NCBI GenBank assembly: GCA_051877515.1
Contig: JBJEIY010000053.1
Coordinates: 1 to 21,843, forward strand
Reading direction: 5' to 3'
Length of the DNA: 21,843 bases
DNA from: XBB1006 sp051877515
GTDB taxonomy: Bacteria; Bacillota; Clostridia; Lachnospirales; Lachnospiraceae
Shown here: piece by piece, positions 8,470 to 16,937 of the stretch
Numbering within the stretch: position 1 is the first letter of the stretch
Layout: each line of letters begins with the position of its first letter
Notes under the pieces: generated by a model
What the model was told of the DNA's origin: nothing
The model's input: the letters and a program-made list of their open reading frames with translations, nothing else
The model's database searches: none
Program-made: the position numbers and the translations under genes

Positions 8470-8504
8470 ATTCGCACCACAAAATAGGAACTATACATGC
8501 GAAT
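8470..8504 (-). terminator. Inverted repeat directly after the GT gene
   Basis: ATTCGCA (8470-8476) and TGCGAAT (8498-8504) form perfect 7-base arms around a 21-base loop, starting 6 bases after the GT stop on the transcribed strand. The following bases are TTAACAG, a poor T tract, so this is at most a weak terminator. Confidence 0.3.
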
Positions 8505-8509
8505 ATCCC

Positions 8510-9523
8510 TCATTCATCTCTCAAATATATAATCCGCCTTATCTTCTCCTCTGCATACTCTATCGCTTTTCGAATAAATCCGTCATTCCACCCCATTATC
8601 CGCCCCTGGATCTTTTCATATTCCTTGCATTCCAAAACATATTGCGGATGTCTAAGTGGAAACTCTAGTTCATAGTTAGCAGCATTGAAAGCTTTTTGAC
8701 CACGTTTAGTGAGCAACCTAATGTCCTTTGCACCATGAACTGCATCCGGAGAAATGCCAATGTTTGAAATCATATTTTTTGATGGAATTATGCTTAAACC
8801 AGTTCCTAGGTATCTTGTTGATGCGTAAATAGACTCGAAATATTCCTTTCCGGTATCCTTATGCCACCTACATGTTTCTAGATACTTCTTTATCGGTTTT
8901 GAAAATCCATCATCGTTCTGCTGCAAAACAGCAACAACATCTTTGTCATTCAAAAACGAATAATCTGGATCCCATTCTTCGAATACCCTTTTCCACGTTG
9001 CCCATCCCCAGATACTACCGCCTTTAGAGAAAAAGTAATCCGAATGATATGGGTTATACTGGCCAGCTATGTTCTGCCCACATATTCTATAAATTCGTTT
9101 ATCATCTTCAAATCTATCCAGCATTTCCTTGCAATACCTAAAGAAAGATACAGAAGGAACCGTATCATCCTCTAAAATAATACACTTATCCACTATTCCG
9201 AATGCCCACAAGCGGGACATATATCCCGAAGGGTCGCATCCATAGTTTTTATCTTGGAACAAACGATATACCTTACAGGTCCAGTTTATGTTATTTACAA
9301 TGTCTCGGCATTCTTCCACTTTATGATGATCAGATTCATTTCTTTCGCCATCTTGATATAAAAGCAGGATAGATGGCCTTGCCGTCTGAATCTTTTCAAA
9401 TACTTTTTTAAGCATTTGAGGTCTGTTAAAGAACAACACTAGAACAGGAACATCTACTAATGATGGGCAGCCATCAAATTTGTACTCTTCAACCTCATAT
9501 TTTGATAAATCATAATTATTCAT
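8510..9523 (-). CDS. GT-A-fold glycosyltransferase (GNT-I/GT2-like)
   Basis: Putative transferase adding one residue to the repeat unit. The 337-residue protein begins its GT-A domain with VPVLVLFFNRPQMLKKVF (about 25-42); FNRP followed by the acidic metal site IILEDD (115-120) and a GGSIWGWATWKR segment (about 158-169) is the pattern of bacterial proteins related to GNT-I-type and GT2 enzymes. No membrane span is apparent. The ATG at 9521-9523 has GGAG 11 bases upstream and the gene follows the pyruvyl transferase by 25 bases. A 370-base spacer follows, so it ends one transcription block or module. The sugar transferred is unknown. Confidence 0.82.
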   Translation of the reverse strand: MNNYDLSKYEVEEYKFDGCPSLVDVPVLVLFFNRPQMLKKVFEKIQTARPSILLLYQDGERNESDHHKVEECRDIVNNINWTCKVYRLFQDKNYGCDPSGYMSRLWAFGIVDKCIILEDDTVPSVSFFRYCKEMLDRFEDDKRIYRICGQNIAGQYNPYHSDYFFSKGGSIWGWATWKRVFEEWDPDYSFLNDKDVVAVLQQNDDGFSKPIKKYLETCRWHKDTGKEYFESIYASTRYLGTGLSIIPSKNMISNIGISPDAVHGAKDIRLLTKRGQKAFNAANYELEFPLRHPQYVLECKEYEKIQGRIMGWNDGFIRKAIEYAEEKIRRIIYLRDE

Positions 9524-9548
9524 ATGCTTGTTTTCTCCAGTAATCTCA

Positions 9549-10508
9549 TCATAAATTGAACTGCTTCTTCCATAATCTAATATTGTCTTCTGGTATCTTA
9601 ATTTCCGCTTTTCTTTCAGAATAAATGAGTTGCCTTACTGAATCCGGCGTTAGCTCATTTCTGATTACTACCGGTAAGTTAAAGTCCTTTTTCTTTTCTG
9701 TTGCCCTTCCATCGACAGCAAGTATCATGGTTCTGCGTTTATGCTGAAGAGCCCTAACACCACCATGTAATCTAGTTCCAAAGTATTCAACATCATCGCG
9801 TTCTAACAGCGAATCATAGGCAGATAGTGAGGGACTAACAAGTTGAACCTTTTCCAGAATACCTAGCTTCTTTGCATATGCATAATCTTCTGAGCCTTGC
9901 AACCAAAGGTATACATTTTTATACTCCTGGCAGAGAGTATCTATTATTTCAATATCTTTTGTGGCGTTTGGTTTGTAGTCGGTAAGCGTAAACACTACAT
10001 TCTCTGCCTTACCTTGCGGGATTCTTTCGCAGAATTCTCTTGTCAGCTTCCACATCGTAGCGCATCCAGTATTAATGACGTTCGTGATTCCGATACTTGC
10101 GAGTCTGTTCTTAGTATACTCATCTCGTACGCTATGAATAGTATCTTTACTTAAGATGGTCTTATACAGATGCTTTGTATAAGGAGTAAATGGAAATCTG
10201 TCCTGCTGCCAGCCAACTCCAACCAATGTACACGGACCAAGTTTTTTTGCATTAAAGCAATTAATATCCCACTGTCTGAATCTACGATCCAACATATTCC
10301 TCAATAGGTTAGTACCACATACAAACTTGTAGTCTGCATCTCGTAGTAAATCTGCAAACACCGCAGACACTGGCAAATGTGTGGAAACATGCACAGTAAA
10401 TGCATCCTCAATAATAGGTTTTATATTCTCTATTACACTCTCGTAGATAATTGCATCCCCTAAATTCAGCGTAGTGATAGAGGGGTTATAAATAATGGCT
10501 TTTTTCAT
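9549..10508 (-). CDS. Polysaccharide pyruvyl transferase family protein
   Basis: Expected to add a pyruvate ketal from phosphoenolpyruvate to a sugar of the repeat unit, making the polymer acidic. The 319 residues show the family layout: N-terminal NPSITTLNLGDAIIYESVI (about 8-26, the N-x-GD element), the central SVRDEYTKNRL (126-136) and the C-terminal TRLHGGVRAL (245-254) with the characteristic RLHG motif at 246-249. The ATG at 10506-10508 begins 2 bases after the stop of the upstream GT4 gene. Some members of this family are sugar transferases or have lost pyruvylation, so the chemistry is inferred, but the family call is solid. Confidence 0.88.
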   Translation of the reverse strand: MKKAIIYNPSITTLNLGDAIIYESVIENIKPIIEDAFTVHVSTHLPVSAVFADLLRDADYKFVCGTNLLRNMLDRRFRQWDINCFNAKKLGPCTLVGVGWQQDRFPFTPYTKHLYKTILSKDTIHSVRDEYTKNRLASIGITNVINTGCATMWKLTREFCERIPQGKAENVVFTLTDYKPNATKDIEIIDTLCQEYKNVYLWLQGSEDYAYAKKLGILEKVQLVSPSLSAYDSLLERDDVEYFGTRLHGGVRALQHKRRTMILAVDGRATEKKKDFNLPVVIRNELTPDSVRQLIYSERKAEIKIPEDNIRLWKKQFNL

Positions 10509-10510
10509 CG

Positions 10511-11785
10511 CTAATTAACCCTTTTATCTTCTTTTTTGTCTTCTAATATTTCTTGATAACAATGGAGGATTTCTTTCGTTATGTCTTCAGCATCATGGCG
10601 TTTAATTGCCACTCGCTTCGCTTCAACTGACATCTTTTCCGATAACTCATCATCATTCAGTACTCTAAGTATGTTCTGAGCGCACATCACAGGATCCATC
10701 GAATTATAAAGCAAGCCTGTTTTTTCATGTTCGATATAGTCAGGTACGCCACCTACCAGAGAAGCTACGGAAGGTGTACCTACTAGTTGTGCCTCGGTAA
10801 GAGAGTTCGGTGAATTCTCAATAATTGACGGCAGTACAAACACTCTAGCTTCTACCAGTTCTTTCGCCATCTGTTCTGCACTTAGGTTTCCTACAAAGAT
10901 GACATTACTTTCGAGTCCATTCTCTCTAATTAGTTCCCACACATACTTTTCATATCCGTTCTTCTTGAAGCCTGATCTAATCTTTGCTCCTGGAATATGT
11001 ACTTCGACATCCGGATAGTACTGCTTAACATACTTCAATGCTTGCATTAAAATAAAACAACCTTTATAAGGTATACGCATCTGGGGAACGAATACTCTAT
11101 TCTTTTTACACTTCTCAACACTCCAGGAATAATCATAGAACGCAGAACGCATAATCAATTCTGTATGAAAGTAATTGAGATTTGAATTGACGAATAATGC
11201 GCAACTTCTATCCCAATTTGTCCTTCCACGAACATATTTAATGCGTTTTAATGTCTGGTGCTCTATATGTGCTCGTCTTTTCATCAAAAAATTACTTTCG
11301 GCAATTCCATGGAACGATATCATATCAAAAATGCTTCTGCCAAGGAAAAGAAATCCTCGTGGTAATCCTAACGTATAGAAGTTGTAACACTGATAAGCAA
11401 TACCATGCAACGTATTAATAATCGGTATATCGATAGATGCATATACTGGATAAGCACTTAGCATAGTCTCCGTGCCCTGAACATCCAGAATATCAACTTT
11501 CTCCTTTGTAAGAATGCTATCAATCTTAGAAAATGTATGTTTATTGGGAAAAAACCTAATGGGATTATCCTTGATAGAATAAACTGACATCTTCCCGCAT
11601 TCAAAGTAAGCATCCGTATTATAGCTGTCTGTTACAGAAATTACAACAACTCTATCAATTGCAGCTTCATTTTCAAACCGGTTTAATTGGGTGTATACCC
11701 ATCCACCTGAATCTTTTTGTTTGTTTGACAAATCTTTTATCATTGACTCAGTCATTTGAGAGCCAATCAACCATGCTAAAATCAT
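10511..11785 (-). CDS. GT4-family glycosyltransferase
   Basis: A retaining GT-B enzyme likely to add one sugar in the cytoplasm. It has 424 residues. The C-terminal donor domain shows the Glu-x7-Glu motif ENSPNSLTE (E323 and E331) followed by GTPSVASLVGGVPDYI (337-351), typical of GT4. Residues 187-196 (GRTNWDRSCA) form a block also common in GT4 proteins of polysaccharide loci. The N-terminus MILAWLIGSQ is mildly hydrophobic but too short for a membrane anchor. Its ATG overlaps the polymerase stop by 4 bases (ATGA), so translation is coupled. A lysine-rich tail ends the protein. Donor and acceptor are unknown. Confidence 0.9.
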   Translation of the reverse strand: MILAWLIGSQMTESMIKDLSNKQKDSGGWVYTQLNRFENEAAIDRVVVISVTDSYNTDAYFECGKMSVYSIKDNPIRFFPNKHTFSKIDSILTKEKVDILDVQGTETMLSAYPVYASIDIPIINTLHGIAYQCYNFYTLGLPRGFLFLGRSIFDMISFHGIAESNFLMKRRAHIEHQTLKRIKYVRGRTNWDRSCALFVNSNLNYFHTELIMRSAFYDYSWSVEKCKKNRVFVPQMRIPYKGCFILMQALKYVKQYYPDVEVHIPGAKIRSGFKKNGYEKYVWELIRENGLESNVIFVGNLSAEQMAKELVEARVFVLPSIIENSPNSLTEAQLVGTPSVASLVGGVPDYIEHEKTGLLYNSMDPVMCAQNILRVLNDDELSEKMSVEAKRVAIKRHDAEDITKEILHCYQEILEDKKEDKRVN

Positions 11786-13005
11786 AATAGCTCTTCCTCC
11801 GAGAGTCTAATACTATAGCGTTTCGCCAAATACGGTATAAGCAAAAACCATATCCACGCATTAGCATAAGTTAATGTATCAAATAAGCCCGTTAACAGAC
11901 ACGTCGTAAGAAATACAACGGTAATTAACCTAGCCATTTTCCTGAATACGCAGTTTCTAGTTATCTGTTTAGTGGTAAAAATTATCATTTGCCAATAATA
12001 CAAAAGAGCATAAAATACACCACCATATGCCATAACATCAACTAACGTACTGTGACCTCCACATACAATGCTTCCAGACCACAAGATAGATCCCATAAAC
12101 GGATATCGAGCAATTGCCTGCCAACTGGCTAAATATCTGGACACTCGATCACTATATGTACTACCAACACCTGTGCCATAAAGCAACTGATTCGATAAAT
12201 CCAAAATTTTGCGGGTATACATTGGCGAATTACTGGTTATCAAAGCAAGGAATTCAAATACTTGCGTCAGGATGAACTTATATGTCAGAGCTACAATCAA
12301 TCCAACGAATATTGTAGTCAAAGTCTTTTTCGTTGAAGGATTTATGAATATGATACACATTAATATAGCCACAAGAGAAATAATATTGGCGAGTGTAAAT
12401 CCAGAAAGAGTAATCAGTGCCCCTGAGAGAACTAGAGATACAATTACCATTACAGTCCACAGTTTATCTCCATCTCTTAAGGCTTTTACTCTTAATATTA
12501 AAAAGAAGAATGGCAATCCCTGAACACACATATACACATAGTCGTATGCTCCATAGTGATTAGTACCTTCGCTCCATTCATGGGTGGCTATTCGCAGTGC
12601 TGTTGGGTCAGCTATAACTGTTTGTATGGATATAAAAGAGATGATTGCAGTACATATCATCATTATTATGAGGATTGACTGCACATTCTCGTATTCAGCC
12701 TCCAAATAATACGACCCAATAAGTGCTATTATACTGTATATTGCGATGTTTATGGTCCACGATATACCGTGTGATATACCTCCACAAATCGTCCTTAGCA
12801 CAAATGTTGATGCGAGCAGCAGGCATATTAAAATAACCATATTGCTTTTATATCGCAAATAATTAAAGTGAATAAGCATCCAACCAGCTACGCACAACAC
12901 AAGAACAACTCTATAAATTGTCCCCGATGCCATAATAGGAGTCACTGACCATATTAATACATACATTGCAAGGATATCTGAGAATCCTATTCTTCCTCTT
13001 TCCAA
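11782..13005 (-). CDS. wzy: Wzy-type polysaccharide polymerase (O-antigen ligase/polymerase-like)
   Basis: Predicted integral membrane enzyme joining flipped repeat units outside the membrane. About 407 residues, with roughly 10-12 hydrophobic segments and a large outside loop in the second half that contains GGHSTLVDVMAYGG, similar to the GHS...GG motif of the Wzy/WaaL group. I use TTG at 13003-13005 because AGGAG lies 10 bases upstream, just after the acyltransferase stop; a TTG at 13035 in the same frame would add ten charged residues and has a weaker site. Its stop overlaps the next GT4 start. It is the only polymerase candidate here. Sequence conservation in this family is low, so the call rests on topology, the loop motif and context. 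Confidence 0.85.
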   Translation of the reverse strand: MERGRIGFSDILAMYVLIWSVTPIMASGTIYRVVLVLCVAGWMLIHFNYLRYKSNMVILICLLLASTFVLRTICGGISHGISWTINIAIYSIIALIGSYYLEAEYENVQSILIIMMICTAIISFISIQTVIADPTALRIATHEWSEGTNHYGAYDYVYMCVQGLPFFFLILRVKALRDGDKLWTVMVIVSLVLSGALITLSGFTLANIISLVAILMCIIFINPSTKKTLTTIFVGLIVALTYKFILTQVFEFLALITSNSPMYTRKILDLSNQLLYGTGVGSTYSDRVSRYLASWQAIARYPFMGSILWSGSIVCGGHSTLVDVMAYGGVFYALLYYWQMIIFTTKQITRNCVFRKMARLITVVFLTTCLLTGLFDTLTYANAWIWFLLIPYLAKRYSIRLSEEELL

Positions 13006-13018
13006 AGTATCATTTCTC

Positions 13019-13552
13019 CTAATTCTTGTATCCAAAGTATTCTCTTAACGCTTTATCTTTCTCTTTGCCCCTTAAATGACCTAGATGGAGGGACTCCGCT
13101 TCAATTTTTTTTAGATATTCATCAGTAGTTTTAATAACTCTCGCCGGAACTCCTACAGCAACAGAATTGTCAGGAATATCCTTCGTCACAACGCTTCGCG
13201 CTCCGATAATAACATTATTACCAATATGAGCTCCGGGAAGAATCATCGTTTCTTCGCCAATGTATACATTATCTCCTACGACAATTGGTTTGGTAATTTC
13301 CAGGTCTGGAATTTTATCACGAAAAATAAGCGTGCCTCCATCGTGATTTATGAACTTGCATTCCCCGGTGATGTGTACATTATTACCAATTGTAATCAGC
13401 CAAGGCTCACTTCCCCACGAAATAGGACCGTAAAAATGTGGATTAGCACCAATGTTTACACCGATCTTACGAGCATATTTCTCCGGAGAAATCCTTCTAT
13501 ACAATTCTGCAAGTGGCTTGGTTACCATTCTAAGATATCTGTTAAAAATCAT
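13019..13552 (-). CDS. Hexapeptide-repeat acyltransferase (left-handed beta-helix, CatB/maltose-O-acetyltransferase-like)
   Basis: Probably O-acetylates (or otherwise acylates) a sugar of the repeat unit using acetyl-CoA. The 177 residues show hexapeptide turns from about 33 (VNIGANPHF) to 135, with INHDGG at 68-73 carrying the likely catalytic His70, and the closing strand IIGARSVVTKDIPDNSVAVG (about 115-134) followed by VPARVI, the usual end of such proteins. A short C-terminal helix rich in lysine follows. The start ATG 13550-13552 is 1 base after the upstream GT stop and has AGAGGA as binding site. Acyl group and acceptor are not predictable. Confidence 0.88.
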   Translation of the reverse strand: MIFNRYLRMVTKPLAELYRRISPEKYARKIGVNIGANPHFYGPISWGSEPWLITIGNNVHITGECKFINHDGGTLIFRDKIPDLEITKPIVVGDNVYIGEETMILPGAHIGNNVIIGARSVVTKDIPDNSVAVGVPARVIKTTDEYLKKIEAESLHLGHLRGKEKDKALREYFGYKN

Positions 13553-13553
13553 T

Positions 13554-14771
13554 CTACTTTCCTCTTATTTCATCCAGAAACAAATCCATTCTTTCTACAT
13601 AGTCCATATAGAAAAATGGAGACTGATTTATCGTTTCATCTCTAAGTTTCTGTGATTTTTTATTTCCTTCTTTAATAGTTCTATCAACTATTTCTATTGT
13701 TTCTTCTATTGACACCGGGCCTGGAACAACAATTCCGTTAACATTATTGATGACATAATCCCCGATATCACTTGTCAAATTAGTAATTACAGGAACCCCC
13801 AATGATAACGACTCCGAAATTTTGGTTGGAAATCCTGCATTTGTTGATGTTTTACTATCACGGAGTAAAATCGTATAGTCACTATTCTGTATTTCGTTTT
13901 GCGCAGTTTTATTCTCACACTGCCCTAGAAACACTATCTGCTCACCAAGTTCATTAATCTTTTTTCTGTATTCTTCTTTTAACTCAAAAGGAAGCATATC
14001 AATTAAATCCACTTCGGTAAAACCTATGAATTTCAGCAGAAAATCTTCATGATGATAGTTGATTTTTATCTCATGAAATATGTCAACCATCAAATCTATT
14101 CTGTCTTTCCATTCTGCAACAGGTCTATTCTTATCGGATACATAACTGGCATACGATATTGTAATGATATCTGAATTCCTTATAATCTCCTTTTTTTCAC
14201 ATCGAGTAACACTAAGCGGCGGAATAATGATTTTAGGGCACTCCCTGTGAACGAAATCTCTTAAGAAGCTACTGATAGCAATGATTCCATCACATTGTTC
14301 TAAAACAGATTGTTTTAATACCTTTAGATCTCTTGACTTTATATAGAACTTAAACAGATTGTCTTTTTGAATTACATCAAAATAATCGCAAAAATCATAT
14401 ATAGCTTTTGTTTTTTGTATTCTGCAATAGGAAATAATCATTCTATTTAAATCAAAAGTTCCCATTGTTGTGTACATAATAACTGCGCTTATCTCATATT
14501 GAGCACTATATTCTTGATATACTGATTTGAAAGCATTATATGGTTTTCTGTTGTTTAGTCTTTTAATCCCGTCGCTATATGGAATTGTATAAGTGACCAC
14601 ACCATCTACTATTGATTTCTCCAAGTAATTGGTCTGATTCTTTTTGAAACAAAAGATAATAGGAACATACCCGCACTCTTCAATTACCTTTACATTCCCA
14701 TATACTCTTTTTCCAGCTGCATTTCCATCAGGATAAAAGAAATTTCCCACATATAATATTGCTTTCTTCAT
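13554..14771 (-). CDS. Divergent GT4-like (GT-B fold) glycosyltransferase
   Basis: Putative sugar transferase of 405 residues. The N-terminus MKKAILYVGNFFYPDGNAAG is a typical GT-B acceptor-domain start with a glycine-rich loop, and the C-terminal donor domain has FLGQCENKT (281-289), LLRDSKTSTNAGFPTKISES (302-321) and LSLGVPVITNL (322-332). The first Glu of the normal Glu-x7-Glu pair is not obvious, since GFPTKISE carries Lys317/Glu320, a variation found in GT4 subgroups that bind the donor through P-x-K-x-x-E. The coding sequence is very AT-rich (13 of 60 bases are G/C at 14341-14400), unlike the flanking nucleotide-sugar genes, suggesting separate origin. Start has GAGGA about 8 bases upstream. 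Confidence 0.83.
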   Translation of the reverse strand: MKKAILYVGNFFYPDGNAAGKRVYGNVKVIEECGYVPIIFCFKKNQTNYLEKSIVDGVVTYTIPYSDGIKRLNNRKPYNAFKSVYQEYSAQYEISAVIMYTTMGTFDLNRMIISYCRIQKTKAIYDFCDYFDVIQKDNLFKFYIKSRDLKVLKQSVLEQCDGIIAISSFLRDFVHRECPKIIIPPLSVTRCEKKEIIRNSDIITISYASYVSDKNRPVAEWKDRIDLMVDIFHEIKINYHHEDFLLKFIGFTEVDLIDMLPFELKEEYRKKINELGEQIVFLGQCENKTAQNEIQNSDYTILLRDSKTSTNAGFPTKISESLSLGVPVITNLTSDIGDYVINNVNGIVVPGPVSIEETIEIVDRTIKEGNKKSQKLRDETINQSPFFYMDYVERMDLFLDEIRGK

Positions 14772-14803
14772 TTATATTGTCCTCGTAGTTCCCTTCACAG
14801 GTA

Positions 14804-15778
14804 TTATGCATATTGTCTTTCAGACTCTTTTATTTTTAGCCAGATAATTTTCTCATTTAATGGGCAAAACAAAAATTTCCAGAGTTTCTTCATCTTGAAC
14901 CATCCAATTTGGATTCTATCTATTCTAGAACTTACAAAATTAGAATACGTATTGATATCGTCTAATAATGGTATTCCTTCTGCCATTTTATCGACGACCA
15001 TATCTCCCAATATATAAAATGACTTTCCAATCGATTGAATTTGTAATTTTCTTTTCTGAAAGTGTATATAAATAAACTCTTCCTTTTGTATATTTCCATT
15101 ATCAACGAAAGCTCTATAAACAGAACCATTTTCATAATAGAAAACTTGGTGGTCATAGTTTTTCTGTCGTGATGCAGTCATTCTCTTAATCCTGCATGAA
15201 ATATCTGCCATTTCCTCGCGATAATATTCTTTGACTCCTTGTTTACGAGCAATTGACATTAATCCAACATGTTCATCAAAAGAGTAGAATTCTTTATTCG
15301 AAAATACCTCTGTATACTTAAAAGCTCCGCCTTCTTTTTCAAACAAGTGAATCATCTCTGGAGTATTTTCAAGTATTGTCAAATGACCAAGTCTATATAT
15401 TTTTTTATATCCTTCTTCAATCCTTGGCTCAATAAATTTCAGAATATCTCCAAAAACGAGGTCAATATCGCAATATCCCCAATAATCACTGTCTGATAGT
15501 TCTTCTTCAAAAATATATCCATATGCTGGTTTAAAATCCGTCAGTTTATAAGGGGAATTAATTGCTATTTGGAACGGAAATTTTGCCTCTATTTTTTTAA
15601 GTAACTCTTCCCATTTTTTATGAATAACATGAACATTTTCTGGTACCTCATAGCCATCCATAACCGAATCGGTTACAAACAAGAAATCAACCTTAGGGTT
15701 TGCTCCACACGATTGAAGCCATAATGGAAAATAATTAGGCAGTTTTCCAAAATAGCAATTAATTAATGTAATTTTCAT
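14804..15778 (-). CDS. DUF6625-like putative glycosyltransferase
   Basis: A 324-residue protein seen in polysaccharide loci; I recognise it as similar to the uncharacterised DUF6625 group. It starts MKITLINCYFGKLPNYFPLW, followed by a VDFLFVTD strand (30-37) and DSDYWGYCDIDLVFGD (96-111), in which CDIDLVFGD (103-111) gives a DxD metal site like that of GT-A transferases that use UDP-sugars; DEHVGLMSI further on resembles their acceptor region. No signal peptide or membrane span. Function as a glycosyltransferase is inferred from the DxD fold pattern and its place between two GT4 genes. The ATG at 15776-15778 lies 4 bases after the upstream stop; an in-frame TTG at 15790 would overlap it. AT-rich like its downstream neighbour. 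Confidence 0.75.
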   Translation of the reverse strand: MKITLINCYFGKLPNYFPLWLQSCGANPKVDFLFVTDSVMDGYEVPENVHVIHKKWEELLKKIEAKFPFQIAINSPYKLTDFKPAYGYIFEEELSDSDYWGYCDIDLVFGDILKFIEPRIEEGYKKIYRLGHLTILENTPEMIHLFEKEGGAFKYTEVFSNKEFYSFDEHVGLMSIARKQGVKEYYREEMADISCRIKRMTASRQKNYDHQVFYYENGSVYRAFVDNGNIQKEEFIYIHFQKRKLQIQSIGKSFYILGDMVVDKMAEGIPLLDDINTYSNFVSSRIDRIQIGWFKMKKLWKFLFCPLNEKIIWLKIKESERQYA

Positions 15779-15782
15779 TCCC

Positions 15783-16910
15783 TCACCCAATTATCTTCTT
15801 TATCTTCTCTTTATAAGCCTCAACAACAATTTCTCTGGAGAAGTTATCCTCAACGTGTTTTCTACCTTTAAGTCCCATCTTCTTCCTTGTCGCATTGTCG
15901 AGCTTCAGGAACTCCTCAATTCTCCCCACCAGCGCATCGACATCTCCACCATGGTAGATGAATCCACTCTCACCATCCACAACGGTTTCCTGGCATCCAG
16001 GATTATCAGTGGTGATAAGGAATCTGCCGCTTGCAGCATTCTCAAGCAGCACATTGCTCATACCTTCACCGTATGTACTCGGATGAATGATGGCGTGTGC
16101 TCTTGCAATCCAAGGCTTCACATCTTTCTGGCTACCTCTATAATTCACAATGCCCTGTTCACCCAGCTCAGCCAGTTCTTTCTCATAGTGGTTTTCAGTT
16201 GGTTCTATAAACCCGAGCATATTGAACTCGGTATTTGGATAGTTCTTCTTTATCCTCTTGGCTGCTTCAATATAATCGTCTACACCCTTATCGTGCAGAA
16301 CACGGCCGATGTAGTTGAATACAACCATCTCTCCGGTCTTTCCATCTCCACCATCGGGATATGGCTGGATCGGATAGCGAGTAAGGTCAACACCTGACCC
16401 CGGAATCAACTTGTAATCTCCTTTAACCATTCCAGAATCTAATGCCAACTGCATGTTAGTAGCGTTCTGGAACATGACACAAGCAGCTCCTCTATAGGCT
16501 AATTTAAACAGCCACAAAATGAATGCCTTCTTCACACCGGTCATATTAACCACAGAACCAATACCGGTAACATTATTAATGTATGGGATACCAAGCGTCC
16601 TGGCTGCAACAGATGCATACACATTTGGCTTCGCTGTGTAAGTCAATACAACAGCCGGTCTGTACTTCTTAAACAGTTTTCTATAATGAAGGAATAACTT
16701 ACCGTCAGCAACGACATTCGTTCCACGTCTATCAATGACCGGATCATCGTAGATATACGGAATATCCTTCATCAGTTCAAACTTCGGGCCATTGGGACAA
16801 GAAATGAGCATCTCATACCCTTCCGCCAGTAGAGCTTCTATTAACTCTTTTCTGAAGCAATAGACATCGTCATCGTTATTTGTAAGTAATGCAATTAATG
16901 GCTTGCTCAT
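15783..16910 (-). CDS. GT4-family glycosyltransferase, candidate second-sugar transferase (PglA/WbnK-like)
   Basis: A retaining GT-B enzyme probably adding the second sugar to the undecaprenyl-linked primer. The 375 residues contain the N-terminal domain element LTYTAKPNVYASVAARTLGI (89-108) typical of GT4 enzymes that follow an initiating transferase, PGSGVDLTRY (170-179), FNYIGRVLHDKGVDDYIEAA (198-217) and the Glu-x7-Glu motif EGMSNVLLE (E282, E290). It lies 27 bases after the initiating phosphoglycosyl transferase gene, the usual arrangement for a second-step enzyme such as PglA (GalNAc onto diNAcBac). L-FucNAc, made by the CapEFG cassette in this window, is another reasonable donor. Strong GAGGAG binding site. 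Base composition is close to 50% G+C, unlike the two genes that follow. Confidence 0.9.
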   Translation of the reverse strand: MSKPLIALLTNNDDDVYCFRKELIEALLAEGYEMLISCPNGPKFELMKDIPYIYDDPVIDRRGTNVVADGKLFLHYRKLFKKYRPAVVLTYTAKPNVYASVAARTLGIPYINNVTGIGSVVNMTGVKKAFILWLFKLAYRGAACVMFQNATNMQLALDSGMVKGDYKLIPGSGVDLTRYPIQPYPDGGDGKTGEMVVFNYIGRVLHDKGVDDYIEAAKRIKKNYPNTEFNMLGFIEPTENHYEKELAELGEQGIVNYRGSQKDVKPWIARAHAIIHPSTYGEGMSNVLLENAASGRFLITTDNPGCQETVVDGESGFIYHGGDVDALVGRIEEFLKLDNATRKKMGLKGRKHVEDNFSREIVVEAYKEKIKKIIG

Positions 16911-16937
16911 TTCCTCTATCTCCTCAAAACCCTTCTG

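Larger units (their letters stand above)
8140..8509 (-). other. Intergenic spacer upstream of capE
   Basis: About 370 bases with no credible complete gene. On the transcribed strand it holds two inverted repeats just after the GT gene (8470-8504 and 8434-8465), then an orphan AGGAGG (8292-8287) followed 5 bases later by ATG-TTT-TTC-TAA (8281-8270). The 11-base string TGTCCTCCTTT occurs at both 8284-8294 and 8147-8157, the second being the capE ribosome binding site. It reads like a module boundary left by recombination. I found no convincing promoter. Confidence 0.5.

Noticed and set aside
15855..16397. 180-codon plus-strand open frame
   Set aside because: Antisense to the GT4 gene that shows all its motifs; a by-product of that gene's codon use.
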